Below are positions 50,779 through 63,060 of a DNA stretch of 64,000 nucleotides, in pieces (the first letter of the stretch is position 1; the number at the start of each line of letters is the position of its first letter). Origin of the DNA: Vanilla planifolia (taxonomy: Eukaryota > Streptophyta > Magnoliopsida > Asparagales > Orchidaceae); the NCBI GenBank assembly GCA_023846275.1, contig CM043875.1, forward strand, positions 8,923,958 through 8,987,957. The letters run 5' to 3'. The notes beneath the pieces are model-generated. The model was not told the DNA's origin. It did no database searches and worked only from the letters and a program-made list of their open reading frames with translations. The position numbers and the translations under genes are program-made.

Positions 50779-52860
50779 GAACCTTGTGAAAGGTGAATAT
50801 CAAAAGGCTTAAGAGTGTTGAACCCTTAATCTATATGTGTTAATTTGATGACAACAAAGTTATTTTCTTATTTACTAATTCTTTTTTTAATTATCTTAGA
50901 ACATACATCTCTAGAATAAGTGAACTGAATTGGAGAATTTGATCTTAACTCAAAGACTTAATTAGCCAAGTTTAATAAGAACACAATTAGCTTCAAACAT
51001 AAAGATTGAACAAATAAGGAGAAGATTATTTTTAGAGATATTAATATTTGTTTTAGAATGTTAAGTTCTATAACAGTATTTATGAGAAATAAGGGAACAA
51101 TGAAGAATCGAACGTGTGTGATAAAAGCCTTTTGAAATATATTTTTCATACATCTCATCATTTACATATGCATTCTTTACATATAGAATATACTTATTTA
51201 AATATTAAAGATATAGATTTGTATCAACAAAAATGATCGAAATGCTTAGGATATAAAATCATAACTATGTGAAAAAGCTATCATACCATATTTTAAATAT
51301 TAATATTATATAATATACTTAGTTATAGTTTGGTATTTCATAAGATTGAGCATATAAAATAATTTAATATTTATATACCATTATATCTGTTTTATAGAAT
51401 ACAATTTCACTATTACATAGTATATTTAGTTCAAATGTTATTTTATTTTAGGGGATTAGATAAAGTGATTAATGAATATGGTGAATCTAAGAATTTTAAA
51501 TAGAATGATAATCTCTATTGTACAATATAATTAATTCATCTAAGTTAAGGTATTGTTGAGAGTTAAAACTCAAAAGTTTCATATAGTATATTAATTTTTA
51601 ATATATGATACAAATCGTACAAATTTTAAGGTGTTGTATAGAATAATCCTTTAATCAGATGGTATGATTAATTCATTCTTATGAATAAATTTTGAGGATT
51701 TCTAAATTAGTCATTAAGAACAATTGGAGAATATTTGGATAGGTTGGAGAGTGCTCTACTAATTATATAAACGTATTCAAATATGATGTATAGGCTAATG
51801 ATTAATTTTAAAATAGTTGGAAGGCATTATACTTGAACATCTTTATGAACCTTAAGGATTTAATTAAGATAGTTGGGATGAAGTGAAAGAGCACATTGTT
51901 TGCATCCTTTTTTTAGGCTTCCTTCATGTTTGAGCAATGCGCTAAGTTGATAATCTCTTCTATATTATTGTAATATATTTTTAGTCTTCATCATAATATT
52001 TGTATTGGATTATAAAACCATTATATTTGTGTTTTATATTGTATTTTTTGCATCTATTAGTGAGGCTTCTTTTACTATATAATCTTGATGTTTTGGCCAC
52101 TTTATTGGATATTTTGTATTGATGATTTGTAAAGTTCTTTGGCAAACTATTAAAGGCTCCTTTGGGACCATGTTTTCAAGGTATTTTGTGTTAGTGTTTT
52201 GTAAAGTCATTTGTTTTGATGTGAAGTTTATTTTATCCACTTTTACAAAAATATATTTTTAGTATTTTTACTTAACCTTTGGACTTAGGGTAGTTATTGA
52301 TTTGGGGTTAGACCAAATCATTTAAAAAGATTTTATGCACTTTCTTTTATTACACTCACCATGCAAAATTTGAGGTTTTTCATAAATGACCCTCCTTTTG
52401 TGATTATAACATACTCTTATTTCTAATCTAAAGAATATAGAGTAACTAATAAGTCTTGTAAGTATTAAACTAGCATATACATGATTATGTTTGCATGACA
52501 TTCTTCTATAATATGTGTTTTTAGTTATTTTATATTTATAGAACAGACATTTAGCATAAAAGCCTATTTGTTATGAAAAGACTTGTTATGTTGCATTAGT
52601 TTTTACTTACTAATCCTATTATGGTAACTCAATTTATGCCAAAACTATTTTAGAAATATTTATCATTATTTCAATATTCACTTTTTTGGGATTTTTTGAA
52701 ATCAAGAAAGAAGTTTCATTTGACATCTTTTTTAATATTTATCTTAATATATTTATTTATATAATTCAAATCAAAATAATTTGATTTTGAATTGGACCTA
52801 TATAACATGATTGATAGATAAGAAAACTCCAACACTCCTCCCTTGTCATACATTCTATAC
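50779..52860. other. AT-rich intergenic sequence, nothing recognised
   Basis: Only chance ORFs (50958-51161, 52034-52240). Words such as TACAATATAATT and ATAGTATATT recur loosely, like the box-rich LTR parts elsewhere, but no ends are defined. Confidence 0.45.
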
Positions 52861-52910
52861 ATCACACTAGATATATACCATTTTCATAGCATATAATTCA
52901 CTTTTAAGAT

Positions 52911-52967
52911 GCCTTGATGGTAAAATGGTAGACATGTAAGATTCAAAATCTTGTGCTAAAGAGTGTG
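52911..52967 (+). pseudogene. Truncated plastid-type tRNA-Leu(CAA) gene relic
   Basis: Matches the first 57 bases of the chloroplast trnL-CAA gene as I recall it: GCCTTGATGG, AAATGGTAGACA, ATTCAAAATCTTGTGCTAAA. It differs at seven places, and every difference is C to T or G to A on this strand. It stops before the T-arm and acceptor end, so no working tRNA can form. The preceding TTCACTTTTAAGAT also resembles the plastid upstream sequence. Most likely a decayed nuclear insertion of plastid DNA (NUPT), aged by methylated-cytosine deamination. Confidence 0.75.
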
Positions 52968-53035
52968 ATTGACTAAACTTTTATAGCTGAAGATAATTTA
53001 TACTATAACATTTAAGCAATGGGGGAGAGTTGATG

Positions 53036-53330
53036 TTAGTGTGCATGTGTTATTTTGAAAAATTAAACTATTGTAATTAAATAATGTAGTAATTTTGTAT
53101 GAGCCATGTGATGGAACAATGAAGATTGGCATGCCATATGACCCTATGAAACTATTCATATGCTTATTTTTGTTATTTATTCATTTACTTCAATGATGAA
53201 AGATAGAATGTTTACTTTATTGCATTGTATATAAATAGATGCTTTAAGAAAAAAACTACAACTATGTACACATTTAATTAGTAGTGCTAAGTTTATGTGA
53301 TACTTGGGTATAATCCATGGCTAATGTCAA
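53036..53330 (+). repeat. Possible LTR start (solo or truncated), weak
   Basis: A purine tract GGGGGAGAG (53023-53031) precedes TGTTAGTGTGCATG (53036), the layout of a polypurine tract and LTR start, and TATATAAATAG lies at 53228-53238. No end, partner LTR or coding sequence was found. Confidence 0.25.
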
Positions 53331-54706
53331 AAATTTAATATTTGAGTAGATACCTACTATGGGTTGATTTGTGTTAGGTAGACAACTATAATGAAGGAAA
53401 TGCTTACATAGTTGGCATTGATACACCATGATGCTTACTATCTATTATACAAATGTCTATAGTAATTAAAATATAATGAAGAATGTTACACTAAGATATG
53501 TTATGTCACATAATGGGTCCTGAAGATGAGAAAAGTGAGGAAGCAATAAGTTTAATTGGGATGAGAAGCAAGGAGAGTAGCCCAAATCTAGGATAGGTTT
53601 TTTTTTCTATTGGGAATCTATAATGTGATTCTATCCATAAGGGAAAATATTTTAACACTTTCTTGAAGATAATTGAAGAATAATAGTTGAATAAGTTATT
53701 TGAATAATCTCACAATCCTCATTTTTCTGATGTTGCTAACACATTGCAAGATGAGGATTACATGGAAGATCAGTTATTTGAAAGTAATTACACAAAAATA
53801 ACATAAGATTATCATTATTAGTAATAGTATTGAGTGGTGTCTTTAGAAATTGGTGGTTTGGTTAAAAAAATTGTAATTTGAGGGTATGTTTAATTTATAG
53901 ATTTCATAATAAGAATTTTACAAATCATTCAGGCATTGATATGCTCTAGTGTAATAGCTTAGATATTTAATTATGAAAGTATACCGATGATTATATATTA
54001 ATACTAGCATTGTACTATATAGATTTAAAATTTAAGATTTGATGTGTTTTTCACATGTTCCAAAAAATGTGTCATGTTGATAGTAGTCGTAGTAGTGGTT
54101 TGAGCATACCATTGAGATTGTCTCACTTCAAGGAATTTAATAGTATGCAATTTCTACTTTTGGATAGAATTTATAATTTCTAGAACTTTTCAAAGATAGA
54201 ATTACCATTGAAATTATTGATTCATTGTGAAAGCTCAGGGATTTGGAGTAGAAGCAAAATGAGAGTTTGGGGAGAGAGCGAGAGAGAGAGAGAACTTCTA
54301 AAACAAGATTTAATTAATTTGCAACAATGGCAAGGAGATTTTGAGATGTGCAAGAGGAAAAACTTGAAAAATAGCTCATATCTCATTGTTTCCTAAAATG
54401 TTGAAAAAAGTATGTTCTAATTGGAGTTTTTTTTGTGGTTGAAAGTTATCTTTTAGTTACTTGGGATTTGATTTATGATTTAGATGGGATGAGTCAAGAT
54501 CTCTAAATTATAGATTTTTAAATGTCTTACGTATTATACAAGAATACCTAACATCCCATAAGTTAAGCCTAAACAGTTTGTACATTGAGAGCAATAGAAG
54601 ATATGCAAAGAAAAAGACTAAGAATCTCTCTTCTCATAAGAAAAATGAATGATACATTATTCTTTATTATACAATATATTTAGACTTTGGATAGTGTGTA
54701 ACAACC
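53331..54706. other. AT-rich intergenic sequence, nothing recognised
   Basis: A short GAGAGA run lies near 54278-54292. The 62-residue ORF at 54208-54396 has no recognised similarity. Confidence 0.45.
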
Positions 54707-55368
54707 CACATTTTCATAATGTTTAAGATATATCACACTTTAAAATTTAGTTAACATAATTGTGATTAGGTACATTTGAAATTGGTTAAGCCAATTTATT
54801 AAAATATGACGTTTATATATAAAAATATTTGTATGTCTGTGAAATCCTAGTGAGTGCTATAATTTTGTTCTTCGTTATTTGTTTTGAGTAAACTAATGTA
54901 AAGAGTTTTTTTAGACAAATCTAATGACATTATGTTTATAATTTTTGTAGAGTTTTTTAATTAGTCTTAGAATTTTTAAGGAAAAGTGATAAAAATATAA
55001 TATTTTGAATTTTTTTAGGGCAGATTTGTAAACTTCGTGCAGTGTATAGCAGGCTGAAGCGTATAACAGAATGGAAAGCCGCGGCGATATGTGAATGGAA
55101 TGTTTGTTTTCTGTCAAAGTTGGCGGCGGAGAGGTAAAAAGGGGAAGGGAATTTTAACCTTGCGCAGCCGCTGCTTAACACCTGTGTTAGAACAAAGTTG
55201 AGGTTGAGTGGTGTTTTCTTTACCATAACTGCTCCCGTTCACCACTTGTATAAATGTTGGTTTACCGTCTCTTCCCTTGTATAAGCTTTCCGCGCGAGGC
55301 TTGGGATTTTTTCAATGTGCATATGGCTAGTCGGGAAACTGAGTGAGGTGCTGGGTGGGACGCTACTG
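54707..55368. other. GC-rich island, left part, interrupted by the copia element
   Basis: TGTAACAACCCACATTTTC at 54707 has the look of a Ty3/gypsy LTR start. From about 55010 the sequence becomes GC-rich, with CpG-containing words (GCCGCGGCGATATG, TTCCGCGCGAGGC) and a TATA-like TTGTATAAATG near 55245. It resumes in kind after the copia element. It may be part of a long LTR or of a relic gene promoter; no coding region is recognised. Confidence 0.4.
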
Positions 55369-55692
55369 TATTAGCAAATTTTAAGTGTTTGTTTAATATT
55401 TTTTAAATATTAGTTAGCATATTTTAAGGATTTATTAGTATTTTAAATTTTTGTTAGTATTTTTAGATATTCAAATATTTAAATAATTTTAAATTTTAAG
55501 TTAGGAACAAACTTTCAAATTAAGAGTAAATATTTGGGAGATTGGTTTTTTTTGCATATATTAATTGATGTAATTATTGCTTTGTGATTATGAATGAATG
55601 AATGAATGAAAAAGTTCATAGTTTTTGTCTTTCCACTACTTAGGATTTTTGCAGTTTTTTTTCAAATTTCTCCCAACACTTTATTTTCATCA
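55369..55692 (+). repeat. 5' LTR of the copia element
   Basis: Starts TATTAGCAAAT (the other copy has TGTTAGCAAAG) and ends TTTTCATCA. It contains a short GAAT repeat (about 55594-55611) also present in the 3' LTR. Confidence 0.92.
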
Positions 55693-55695
55693 AAG

Positions 55696-55708
55696 TGGTA
55701 TTAGAGTC
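55696..55708 (+). other. Primer binding site, initiator tRNA-Met type
   Basis: TGGTATTAGAGTC differs from TGGTATCAGAGCC only by two C to T changes and lies three bases after the LTR. Confidence 0.88.
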
Positions 55709-55789
55709 TAAAGAAGAAGAAGATCGAACGCTGCAGCGTCGAAGGGAGAAGAGCAAAAGCATTTTTTGAAAGGGTGTTTTTTATTTAAA

Positions 55790-56480
55790 ATGCCTGCAAT
55801 TATGTAACAAACGTTTCCTAGATTGACGAACATCAATTATGATAATTGGTGCATTCAATTTAAAGCCCTTCTTGGCTAGCAAGACCTTTGTGAGGTTGTT
55901 ATCGATGGCTTTGATGAATCAGATGCTACTACAGTGGAGAAGAAACTGTTGAAAGAAAATCATAAAAAAGATAAAAAGGCATTGTTCTTGATATATCAAG
56001 GGCTTGATGAAGCCATGCTTAAGAAAGTTGCAAAAACGACTATAAGCAAAAAAGTTTAGAATAAACTCAACATAATCTTCAAAGGTGTTGAACGTGTGAA
56101 GTGTGTATGTCTTCAAATCCTTAAAGGTGATTTTGAGCAATCAAAGATGAATGAAAGTGAGACTATCTCAGATTATGTCTCACACTTGATTGCTATTGTG
56201 AATTTGATGAAGAAAAATAGAGAACAAATTGACAATGTACATGTCATCAAAAAGGTACTTTGTTTTTTAACTCCTATGTTTGAGCATGTAGTAACAGCAA
56301 TTAAAGAATCTAAAGATATATGTAGATTATCTATTGAAGAGCTAATGGGTTCTTTACAAGTGCATGAGTAACGACTAAAAAAAGGGTTGAAATTGCACCT
56401 ATTGATCAAGCATTAGAATCAAGACTAAATTTAAAAGAAGATAATACCTTGAAGAAAGAGAATTCAAATTCAAGGGAAAG
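55790..56480 (+). pseudogene. Gag region, copia element
   Basis: The stretch at 56096-56371 reads as a UBN2-type Gag: GDFEQSKMNESETISDYVSH, IAIVNLMKKNREQIDN, KKVLCFLTPMFEHVV, AIKESKDICRLSIEELMGSL. The upstream part (about 55830-55920) keeps the INYDNWCIQFKALLG wording typical of this Gag. Broken. Confidence 0.88.
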
Positions 56481-56739
56481 AGGATGAGGTTCATATCGAG
56501 GACGTGAAAGAGATCGTTTCCAAAATAGATCTTAACATAAATTTAATCAATCTTACACTTAACATGGGCATGAAAGAAATAATGCTTCTCAAGGTTGAGG
56601 ATAAGATAGAAATATTGAATGTTATAATTATCATAAGTTTGGTTATTATGCTTTTGATTTTTGGCATAAGAATAATCAATCAAACTATGCTGAAACATTA
56701 TAAGAAGAGTCGATATCTTTATTGGCTGAAAAAGAGGGT

Positions 56740-56890
56740 AACGAAAGAGAAGATGTGTGGTTTCTTAACTTAGGAGCAAGCAATCATATGTGTAGGAAAA
56801 GTCATCTATTTGATTCAAATGAAAATGTGCAAGCAAGTATGAATCTTGGAGACTCATCAAAGTTGAAAGTAGAAGGAAGAGAAGGATGAT
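56740..56890 (+). pseudogene. Protease remnant, copia element
   Basis: A WFLNLGASNHMCRKSHLF-like stretch near 56757-56815 corresponds to the copia protease motif (usually W-x-x-DSGAS-x-H). Only this motif region is recognisable. Confidence 0.6.
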
Positions 56891-57199
56891 AAAACTATTA
56901 TACTTGGGCAAGAAGAAGAAATTTAAAATCAACAAATACATGATTTGAATTCTCCAACAAGCTCTCCCTTAAGAATAACTATTATGCAAAAGACAACACA
57001 TCCTATTGACTCAAGCTGAAAGATGAAAAATCTACAAGAGATGTATGAGCAAACTTCTGAGTATTATAATTTATTTTGTTATTTTTTTGATAATAAACCC
57101 ATTTTTTTGATGAAATAATACATAATATAAATTAACAAAAGGTTATGAATGAAGAATAGCATCCATAGAAAAGAATAATACATGAGAGTTAGTTGATCT

Positions 57200-57900
57200 C
57201 CCTTCTCAAAAGAAATTCATAGAAGTGAAATGGGTTTATAAGATCAAGCATAAAGCAGATAGAATAGTGGATGAATATAAGGCAAGACTCGTGGGAAAAG
57301 ATTTTAAGCAAAAATATGGCATAGACTACAACGAGGTATTTGCTCCAGTTGCTTGACTTGACACTATGAAGTTGATCTTAGCACTTGCAGTACATCATGG
57401 ATGGAAATTTGCCAACTTGATGTTAAATCTACATTTTTTAATAGAGTTTTAGAAGAATTTTATATTGATCAACTTGAAGGTTACAAAATTATGAGTGATC
57501 TACATAAAGTCTATCATTTGAAAAATGTTTTATATGGATTGAAACAAACACCAAGAGTATGGAATACAAAGATTGATGGATATCTTCAACAACAAGGATT
57601 CCAAAAATGTCCATTTGAGCAAGCACTTTACATTAAGACAACTAACGATGATATTCTCATAATTTGTCTTTTTGTAGATGATGTGCTTTATATAGAAAAT
57701 TCTTTTGAATTGTTTCAAGAATTCAAAAGAACTATTTAGCATGAATTTGATATGACAGATAATGGTGAAATATCATACTTTCTTGGTTTGAAAGTAAAGA
57801 AAATGTTAAATAGAATCCAAATCTCTCAAAGAAGATATGTTACTAAACTTCTAAAGAAGTTTAGAATGAAATATTGTAAATCAATGACAAAACCACTTGA
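57200..57900 (+). pseudogene. Reverse transcriptase region, copia element
   Basis: [20 protein letters not shown] and [12 protein letters not shown] (about 57218-57352) are the classic copia RT opening. QLDVKSTFFNRVLEEFYIDQ, HLKNVLYGLKQTPRVW and LFVDDVLYIEN follow, with the VDD catalytic motif near 57675. GEISYFLGLKV and the SQRRYVTKLLKKF block end the region. Broken. Confidence 0.92.
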
Positions 57901-58169
57901 TGTGAGAATGAAAATAAGTAGAGTATGAGAAGGGAAAAGCATTAACTCTACTTTGTTTAAAGGTCTTCTAGGTAGTCTTTGTTACCTCATTATCATAAGA
58001 CCTGATATTCTATATTTTATTGGACTCATTAGTTGATATATAGAAAATTAAAAGAAATACATTGGATGGTTGTAAAAAGAATACTAAGGTATATTAATGA
58101 AATACTTGATCATGGTTTGTATTTTACTAACCAAGTTGGATATATTTATGTGATTACTCTAACAGTGAT

Positions 58170-58615
58170 TAGAGAGGTGATATAAATAAAAGGAGTACAA
58201 CTGATTATTGTTTCTTCTTAGGTTCATTAGCATTTATGTGGAGATCAACTAAACAAGATGTCATCACTCTTTCATCTTGTGAAGTAGAATATATTATAGC
58301 TTCATCAATAATTTGTGAAGCAATTTGGTTGTGAACTTTATTACAGAGTTACATCTTCAATAAGAATAGTCAACAACTATCTTTATTAACAATATGTCAG
58401 CCATCAAATTAGCAAAAAATCCAATTCAACATGGGAGAAGTAAGCATATCGAGACAAAGTAACATTTTTTTCGTGATTATATCAATAAGGAGACGGCAAG
58501 TCTGGTATATTGTAGTTCTAAAGAACAAGTGGCTGATATTTTCACTAAATCGCTTGGAATGAAGAAGTTTGAAGAATTACTAGATCAATTAGGCTTGAAG
58601 ATACTTAAAGTTTGA
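58170..58615 (+). pseudogene. RNase H region, copia element
   Basis: FLGSLAFMWRSTKQDVITLS followed by SSCEVEYIIASS (about 58215-58305) is the copia RNase H signature (SWRSKKQ...STAEAEY), then NMSAIKLAKNP and HGRSKHIETK (about 58390-58460), and VADIFTKSL near 58530. Broken. Confidence 0.88.
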
Positions 58616-58622
58616 GAGAGAG
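58608..58622 (+). other. Polypurine tract, copia element
   Basis: A GAGAGAGAGTAA stretch directly before the TGTTAGCAAAG start of the 3' LTR, the usual place for priming plus-strand synthesis. Confidence 0.7.
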
Positions 58623-58625
58623 TAA

Positions 58626-58949
58626 TGTTAGCAAAGTTTAAATGTTTGTTTAACACTTTTTAAGTATTGGTTAGCATAGTTTAAGTACTTGTTAGTATTT
58701 TAAATATTTGTTAACATTTTTAGGTGTTTAAATATTTAAATAATTTTAAATTTTAAGTTAGGAAAAAACTTTCGAATTAGGAGCAAATGTTTGAGGGATT
58801 GGTTATTTTTTTGTCTATAAGTTGATGTAATTGTTATTTTGTGATTATGAATGAATAAATGAATGAAAAAGTTCATAGTTTTTGTCTTTCCACTGCTTAG
58901 GATTTATGCTGTCTTTTTCAAATTTCTCTTTAACACTTTATTTCCATCA
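58626..58949 (+). repeat. 3' LTR of the copia element
   Basis: 324 bases, TGTTAGCAAAG...TTTCCATCA, colinear with 55369-55692. Confidence 0.92.
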
Positions 58950-58954
58950 AACTG

Positions 58955-59520
58955 TGCCATCGGTAGAGATTTTTGGTAGTGCATTGCTCTGGCGTGGGTC
59001 CATCGTCACCAGCGAGGTACACTCCATGGTTTCTTAGTTTTGGTCTTCTGAGAGTTGCACAAGCTTGCCGTGAGCTCTGTAAGGAGGAGAGGAGAGAGCT
59101 ACAGTCATAGAGGCACTCAGTTTTGCCGTAGTAACAAAGAGGAGGGGTCTCAGTTGGCTGGACGTCGCGTCAGAGAGCAGAGAAAGAGACACGCCGCGGT
59201 GGTTTGCCATAGGGTTCAATTTTGCTGAACTGGGGAGCCTCGATAGTGGGGAAAGCCTTTAACCTGGGTTGTCCAGGCGCGAATGCGGTAGTGGTGCCCG
59301 CCTGTTCGGGTGCAGGAAATTATTCTCTCGGAAAACTGGGTTAGGGATCGGGGTCACCCAGTTCAAGCAGATGGGGAGAGAGAGAGAGAGAGAGAGAGAG
59401 AGGACGAGAAAGAGAAAGCATGGGTTTAGTTAAACCCTCGATCGATTGGTTCGAGAATCGGACGACAGATCTGCTGCATGGTTCGAGTGGAGGAGAGAGA
59501 AATTGGGAGAAAAAGAAAGA
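58955..59520. other. GC-rich island, right part
   Basis: GC-rich sequence matching in character the stretch before the copia element, so both sides probably formed one segment before insertion. On the minus strand it reads like a plant leader or first-exon region: CT repeats, then GCTTGAACTGGGTGACCCC, and a short ORF at 59034-59219 (MNPMANHRGVSLSLLSD). No known protein is recognised. It may instead be part of a long LTR starting near 54707. Confidence 0.4.
59375..59402. repeat. (GA)n microsatellite
   Basis: About 14 GA units inside the GC-rich island. Confidence 0.95.
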
Positions 59521-59558
59521 TGAAATTTTAAAAAAATAATAAATAAAAATAAAAATAT

Positions 59559-59586
59559 AATAATAGTAGTAGTATTAGTAGTAGTA

Positions 59587-59632
<46 letters not shown>
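59559..59632. repeat. (TAG)n(TAA)n trinucleotide repeat
   Basis: TAG/TAT units pass into about 15 uninterrupted TAA units. Confidence 0.95.
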
Positions 59633-59634
<2 letters not shown>

Positions 59635-60900
59635 TAAAAATATGAACAAAATGGGAAAAGTTAAAGGAGAAATTAAATGAATAAAAAAAACAATTGGGAG
59701 ATATATGAAGTAAAATAATAAGGATTTAATAGTGTGATAATAGAGATGGGTTTGAATATGATAGATAAAAAATATTTTATATTTAATAAAAAAGATATTA
59801 TGTAATAATGTTTATGCATTTTATTAAAAGGAATCAAGAAAAATCAGAGGTTTAAAAAACTATTTTACTCTTGAATTCAAATAGATAAATTTGATAATCT
59901 TTGTTGTAATGTATAATTCATTATATTATATTGTAAAATTTATGATTTTCATTTCTATGATTACATGAATAATAGTTTGTTAAAATATTTATTTACATGT
60001 TATTATGCTTGTTATAATTTTTGGAGTAAATCAAAAGAATTTAAATATATAAACTAATATCGAAATCAACATTGGGTATGTCATGGCAATATAGAATATA
60101 AGAAGATAATAGTAGATTTATTGTGTCATTCTCCTCATATGACTAGGATTAAGATACCTTTACATGACCTCATCTGATACGGCATGGTTGCTTTTGAGGA
60201 TTAGATACCTTAATAAATATTGTGTCACTCGTACTCTATTTTTGGTGGTTAGAGTTAGAATTCTCCCTATTTAGATAGATGTTAACTATGATCATATGAT
60301 ATTTATTATTAGATCTAAAAAATAATTATTAAAAAGAAATTTTAGGCTTATGGAACATAATAAATTAAAAATTAAGAATAAGATAACTTCATGGAAATCA
60401 TTTTGATATTACTTGGCAATTCTAGTTTACTAATGTTTCATTTTCGTATTTTTGAGTCTACTTTATATTGACATGATTTTTACTTTTTTATTTTTTAAGT
60501 TATCTTATTTGATTTATTTATTAAGCTCATCAAAGTCCTATTGTCATTTATATTATAAAGAATGCCTCCACAACACCTAAAGATATGGATATTGAGGTTA
60601 TAGGAGAGGATCATACTGTTGATATGTAAGGGTAGAAAATGCTTTACTTAAATTGGTTTTTCGTATGTTGTTAGCACAATAAACTTTAGATTTGTACTTA
60701 TTTTAAGTTGGATGGTTATATGTAGTTTTGTATTTGTGAACATTTAATTATGATAATACTTTATTTTTTTTCATTAGCATTACTTGGTAGGATTTGGAAA
60801 GCATATTTCATTGGTAGGTCCCTACCTAGGTTTAGTGTCCTCACTTGTTACTTTATTTGTACTTATTCATTGATTTTTTATATAATGAAGTATATGATAA
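59633..60900. other. AT-rich intergenic sequence, nothing recognised
   Basis: No ORF above background; the 67-residue ORF at 60750-60953 is hydrophobic by base composition. Confidence 0.45.
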
Positions 60901-61370
60901 GGTGTGGTAGCACACTCATTTGTTTTTTCAAAAGCACAATGCAACTAATCTAAATTCATGATGTCAAACATACATATAATTTTATTATAGTTTCATACAA
61001 ATATTATCATGCAAGAAATTTATGTAATTAATAAATCACTTGAATTTAAATCCAATCTAATGCAACATCATGAAAAATCACTTAAGTTTAATAAAAAGCA
61101 TAATATCAACTACCAATCTAAATAAATAATGCAATATGGTCTCATATCTAATAAATATAATTGATAACAAATAATATTCTATCTATTATTACTAATATTA
61201 AAGAAAAGAAGATAAATCATCTAATTACTATACTAACTCTAACAACCTCTAGCTCGACTCCTATTTAACTTCTAATTTTTAAATCTTACAAAAATATAAG
61301 GAGGTGAGTTGAGAGGCTTAGCAAGAAATTCTTGAGTCATATTATAAAACTAATATATAATATTAATGTA

Positions 61371-61436
<66 letters not shown>

Positions 61437-63060
61437 ACTAAATAAATTACGTAAATGAATAACATTATTCATAATTATCATACCAGATAAGCCAATATCT
61501 ATTCTTATGATATGGTTAACCAGATGCCTAGTACTCCTTTCTCGATCGAATATACTTTTTTGTTTAAGAGATTCATGATAGGATCTCATACTCCTGTCAC
61601 ATCACATAATCTGACATTCCATAAGAAAATATCATTCACATAGGACAACCCCATAGGGTTTTAGGAGTCCTTAATGACCATATATATAACATTTTGCAAC
61701 ATAACACAAAATGATTCTACGTGGGACTGAATGTGTAATTGTTCTATCTTAGGGTTTTTTATTCTATAACATTCAGTTAATCTTAAGTTCTTACCATGCT
61801 ATTTAGTACTCTTTTAATAGAGTAAGATAATTAACCTATTTATCTCTTGAGTAAATACGCAAGGTCAATGATCCATTGCATTTGAATATCCTAAGGTTTA
61901 CATTAAATCATAGCTTAGTTATTTAGAATATCATAACTAACTTTTCTTGTGTATGGCCTTGCCCTGATTTCATCTTGAACTTTACATACCTTAATGCTCA
62001 TAAAACCTTGATGTTTACCCTTAGGTTTTATATATAATTAATCATCACTAAATCTAGGTTTACATAAGTATCACTAGTGACTCTTATATCTTCATGGTAA
62101 CCCAGAGTCACCATAATAATCTTACAATATCTCTTAGGCTAATACACACTCCCTAAATCATTATCTATAGTGTAATCATGTGATGTAAGAGCATAAATAT
62201 GATAGTCACTCATGATCTTATGTAAAGAATCTGACCAAACCAAGAGTCTAGCCAACTTCTTTATCTTTTTTATTTTCTTTAATAGAATTTAGCATATCTA
62301 TAAGTCTTATCTTAAGCTCTTCTACTTTCAATAAAGGTATTAATTGAGACCTTAGTTATCCAAAATCTAATTTATAATATTCATAGAGGATTATAAATGA
62401 TATTTCATTATAAGTTAAGAGATGCTCAATAGAATAATAAGAAATATTAGAGAATATTATATACCAATTAGGACTAGAAGACACATGCGATATTTTAAAA
62501 TTACTAAAAAATTAGTATCTAAAATTAAAGTGTGAATTATTTAGTAAAGTAAGTGTTAACAAGTTAAGCATCAAGAATAAGTTCTTCTAAAAAGTTTTAG
62601 GACTTCACACATATAAAATAGAGAATTAAATATAAACTCTATATGAAATACTTTAATAGAAGAAAGCACAACTCTAATTTTGAATCAATACTTAAAAATA
62701 AAAGTTATGAAAAGAGTTCACCTTTTGATAATGATAAGTTGTAGTTTCTTTTAGAGTTTGTGTGTAGAGCACCAAAGATGAAAAAGGTTAATGAGATGGA
62801 GGTCTATATTGGTAAGAAAGTTTTATTAAAGGGGTAACAAGGCAGTCGATTAGGATTTGGAGCCTTGTTGAGGAGGGTGGCTTGATCCAAAGAATGAAAG
62901 GGCGGAAACAGACTTAAGAGTGTCAAGAAGAGGGTGTTGGAGGAGGATGAATTTGACTTATTGTGGGTTCTCATGGTGAAAGGTCTCTCACCTTCAATCC
63001 ATGTTTTTGACAAAGAGAGGAGAAGTTGGAATTCCTTTAACTAGGTTGGGCACACTCTTT
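60901..63060. repeat. Probable LTR-derived fragment
   Basis: TGTGGTAGCACACTC at about 60902 resembles the TGTCACACC-type LTR start. AACAACCTCTAGCTCGACTCC and AAGGAGGTGAGTTGAGAGGC (61240-61320) resemble the CAACTCTAACTCC and AAGGGGAGTGAGCCTAAA block in the right LARD copy (40390-40455). No coding sequence and no second copy inside the window. The C-terminal end is not defined; the 69-residue ORF at 62804-63013 is not recognised. Confidence 0.4.
61372..61433. repeat. (AT)n microsatellite
   Basis: About 30 AT units; the minus-strand ORF across it is a repeat artefact. Confidence 0.97.

Larger units (their letters stand above)
55369..58949 (+). mobile_element. Ty1/copia LTR retrotransposon, short and broken
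   Basis: 3581 bases with two 324-base LTRs, a tRNA-Met primer site and a purine tract. The parts seen are a UBN2-type Gag, a trace of protease, RT and RNase H, in the copia order with RT after Gag and protease. It is shorter than usual for the family (about 5 kb) and the coding region is broken in many places (about ten or more), so it is a fossil that may have moved, if at all, only with helper enzymes. I counted about 40 differences between the 324-base LTRs (12-13%), roughly 5 My at 1.3e-8 per site per year. Flanks TACTG and AACTG match at four of five bases, a plausible worn target duplication. Confidence 0.92.

Noticed and set aside
52911-52967. Working tRNA gene
   Set aside because: The T-arm and acceptor 3' half are missing and stem bases are changed, so no cloverleaf can form.
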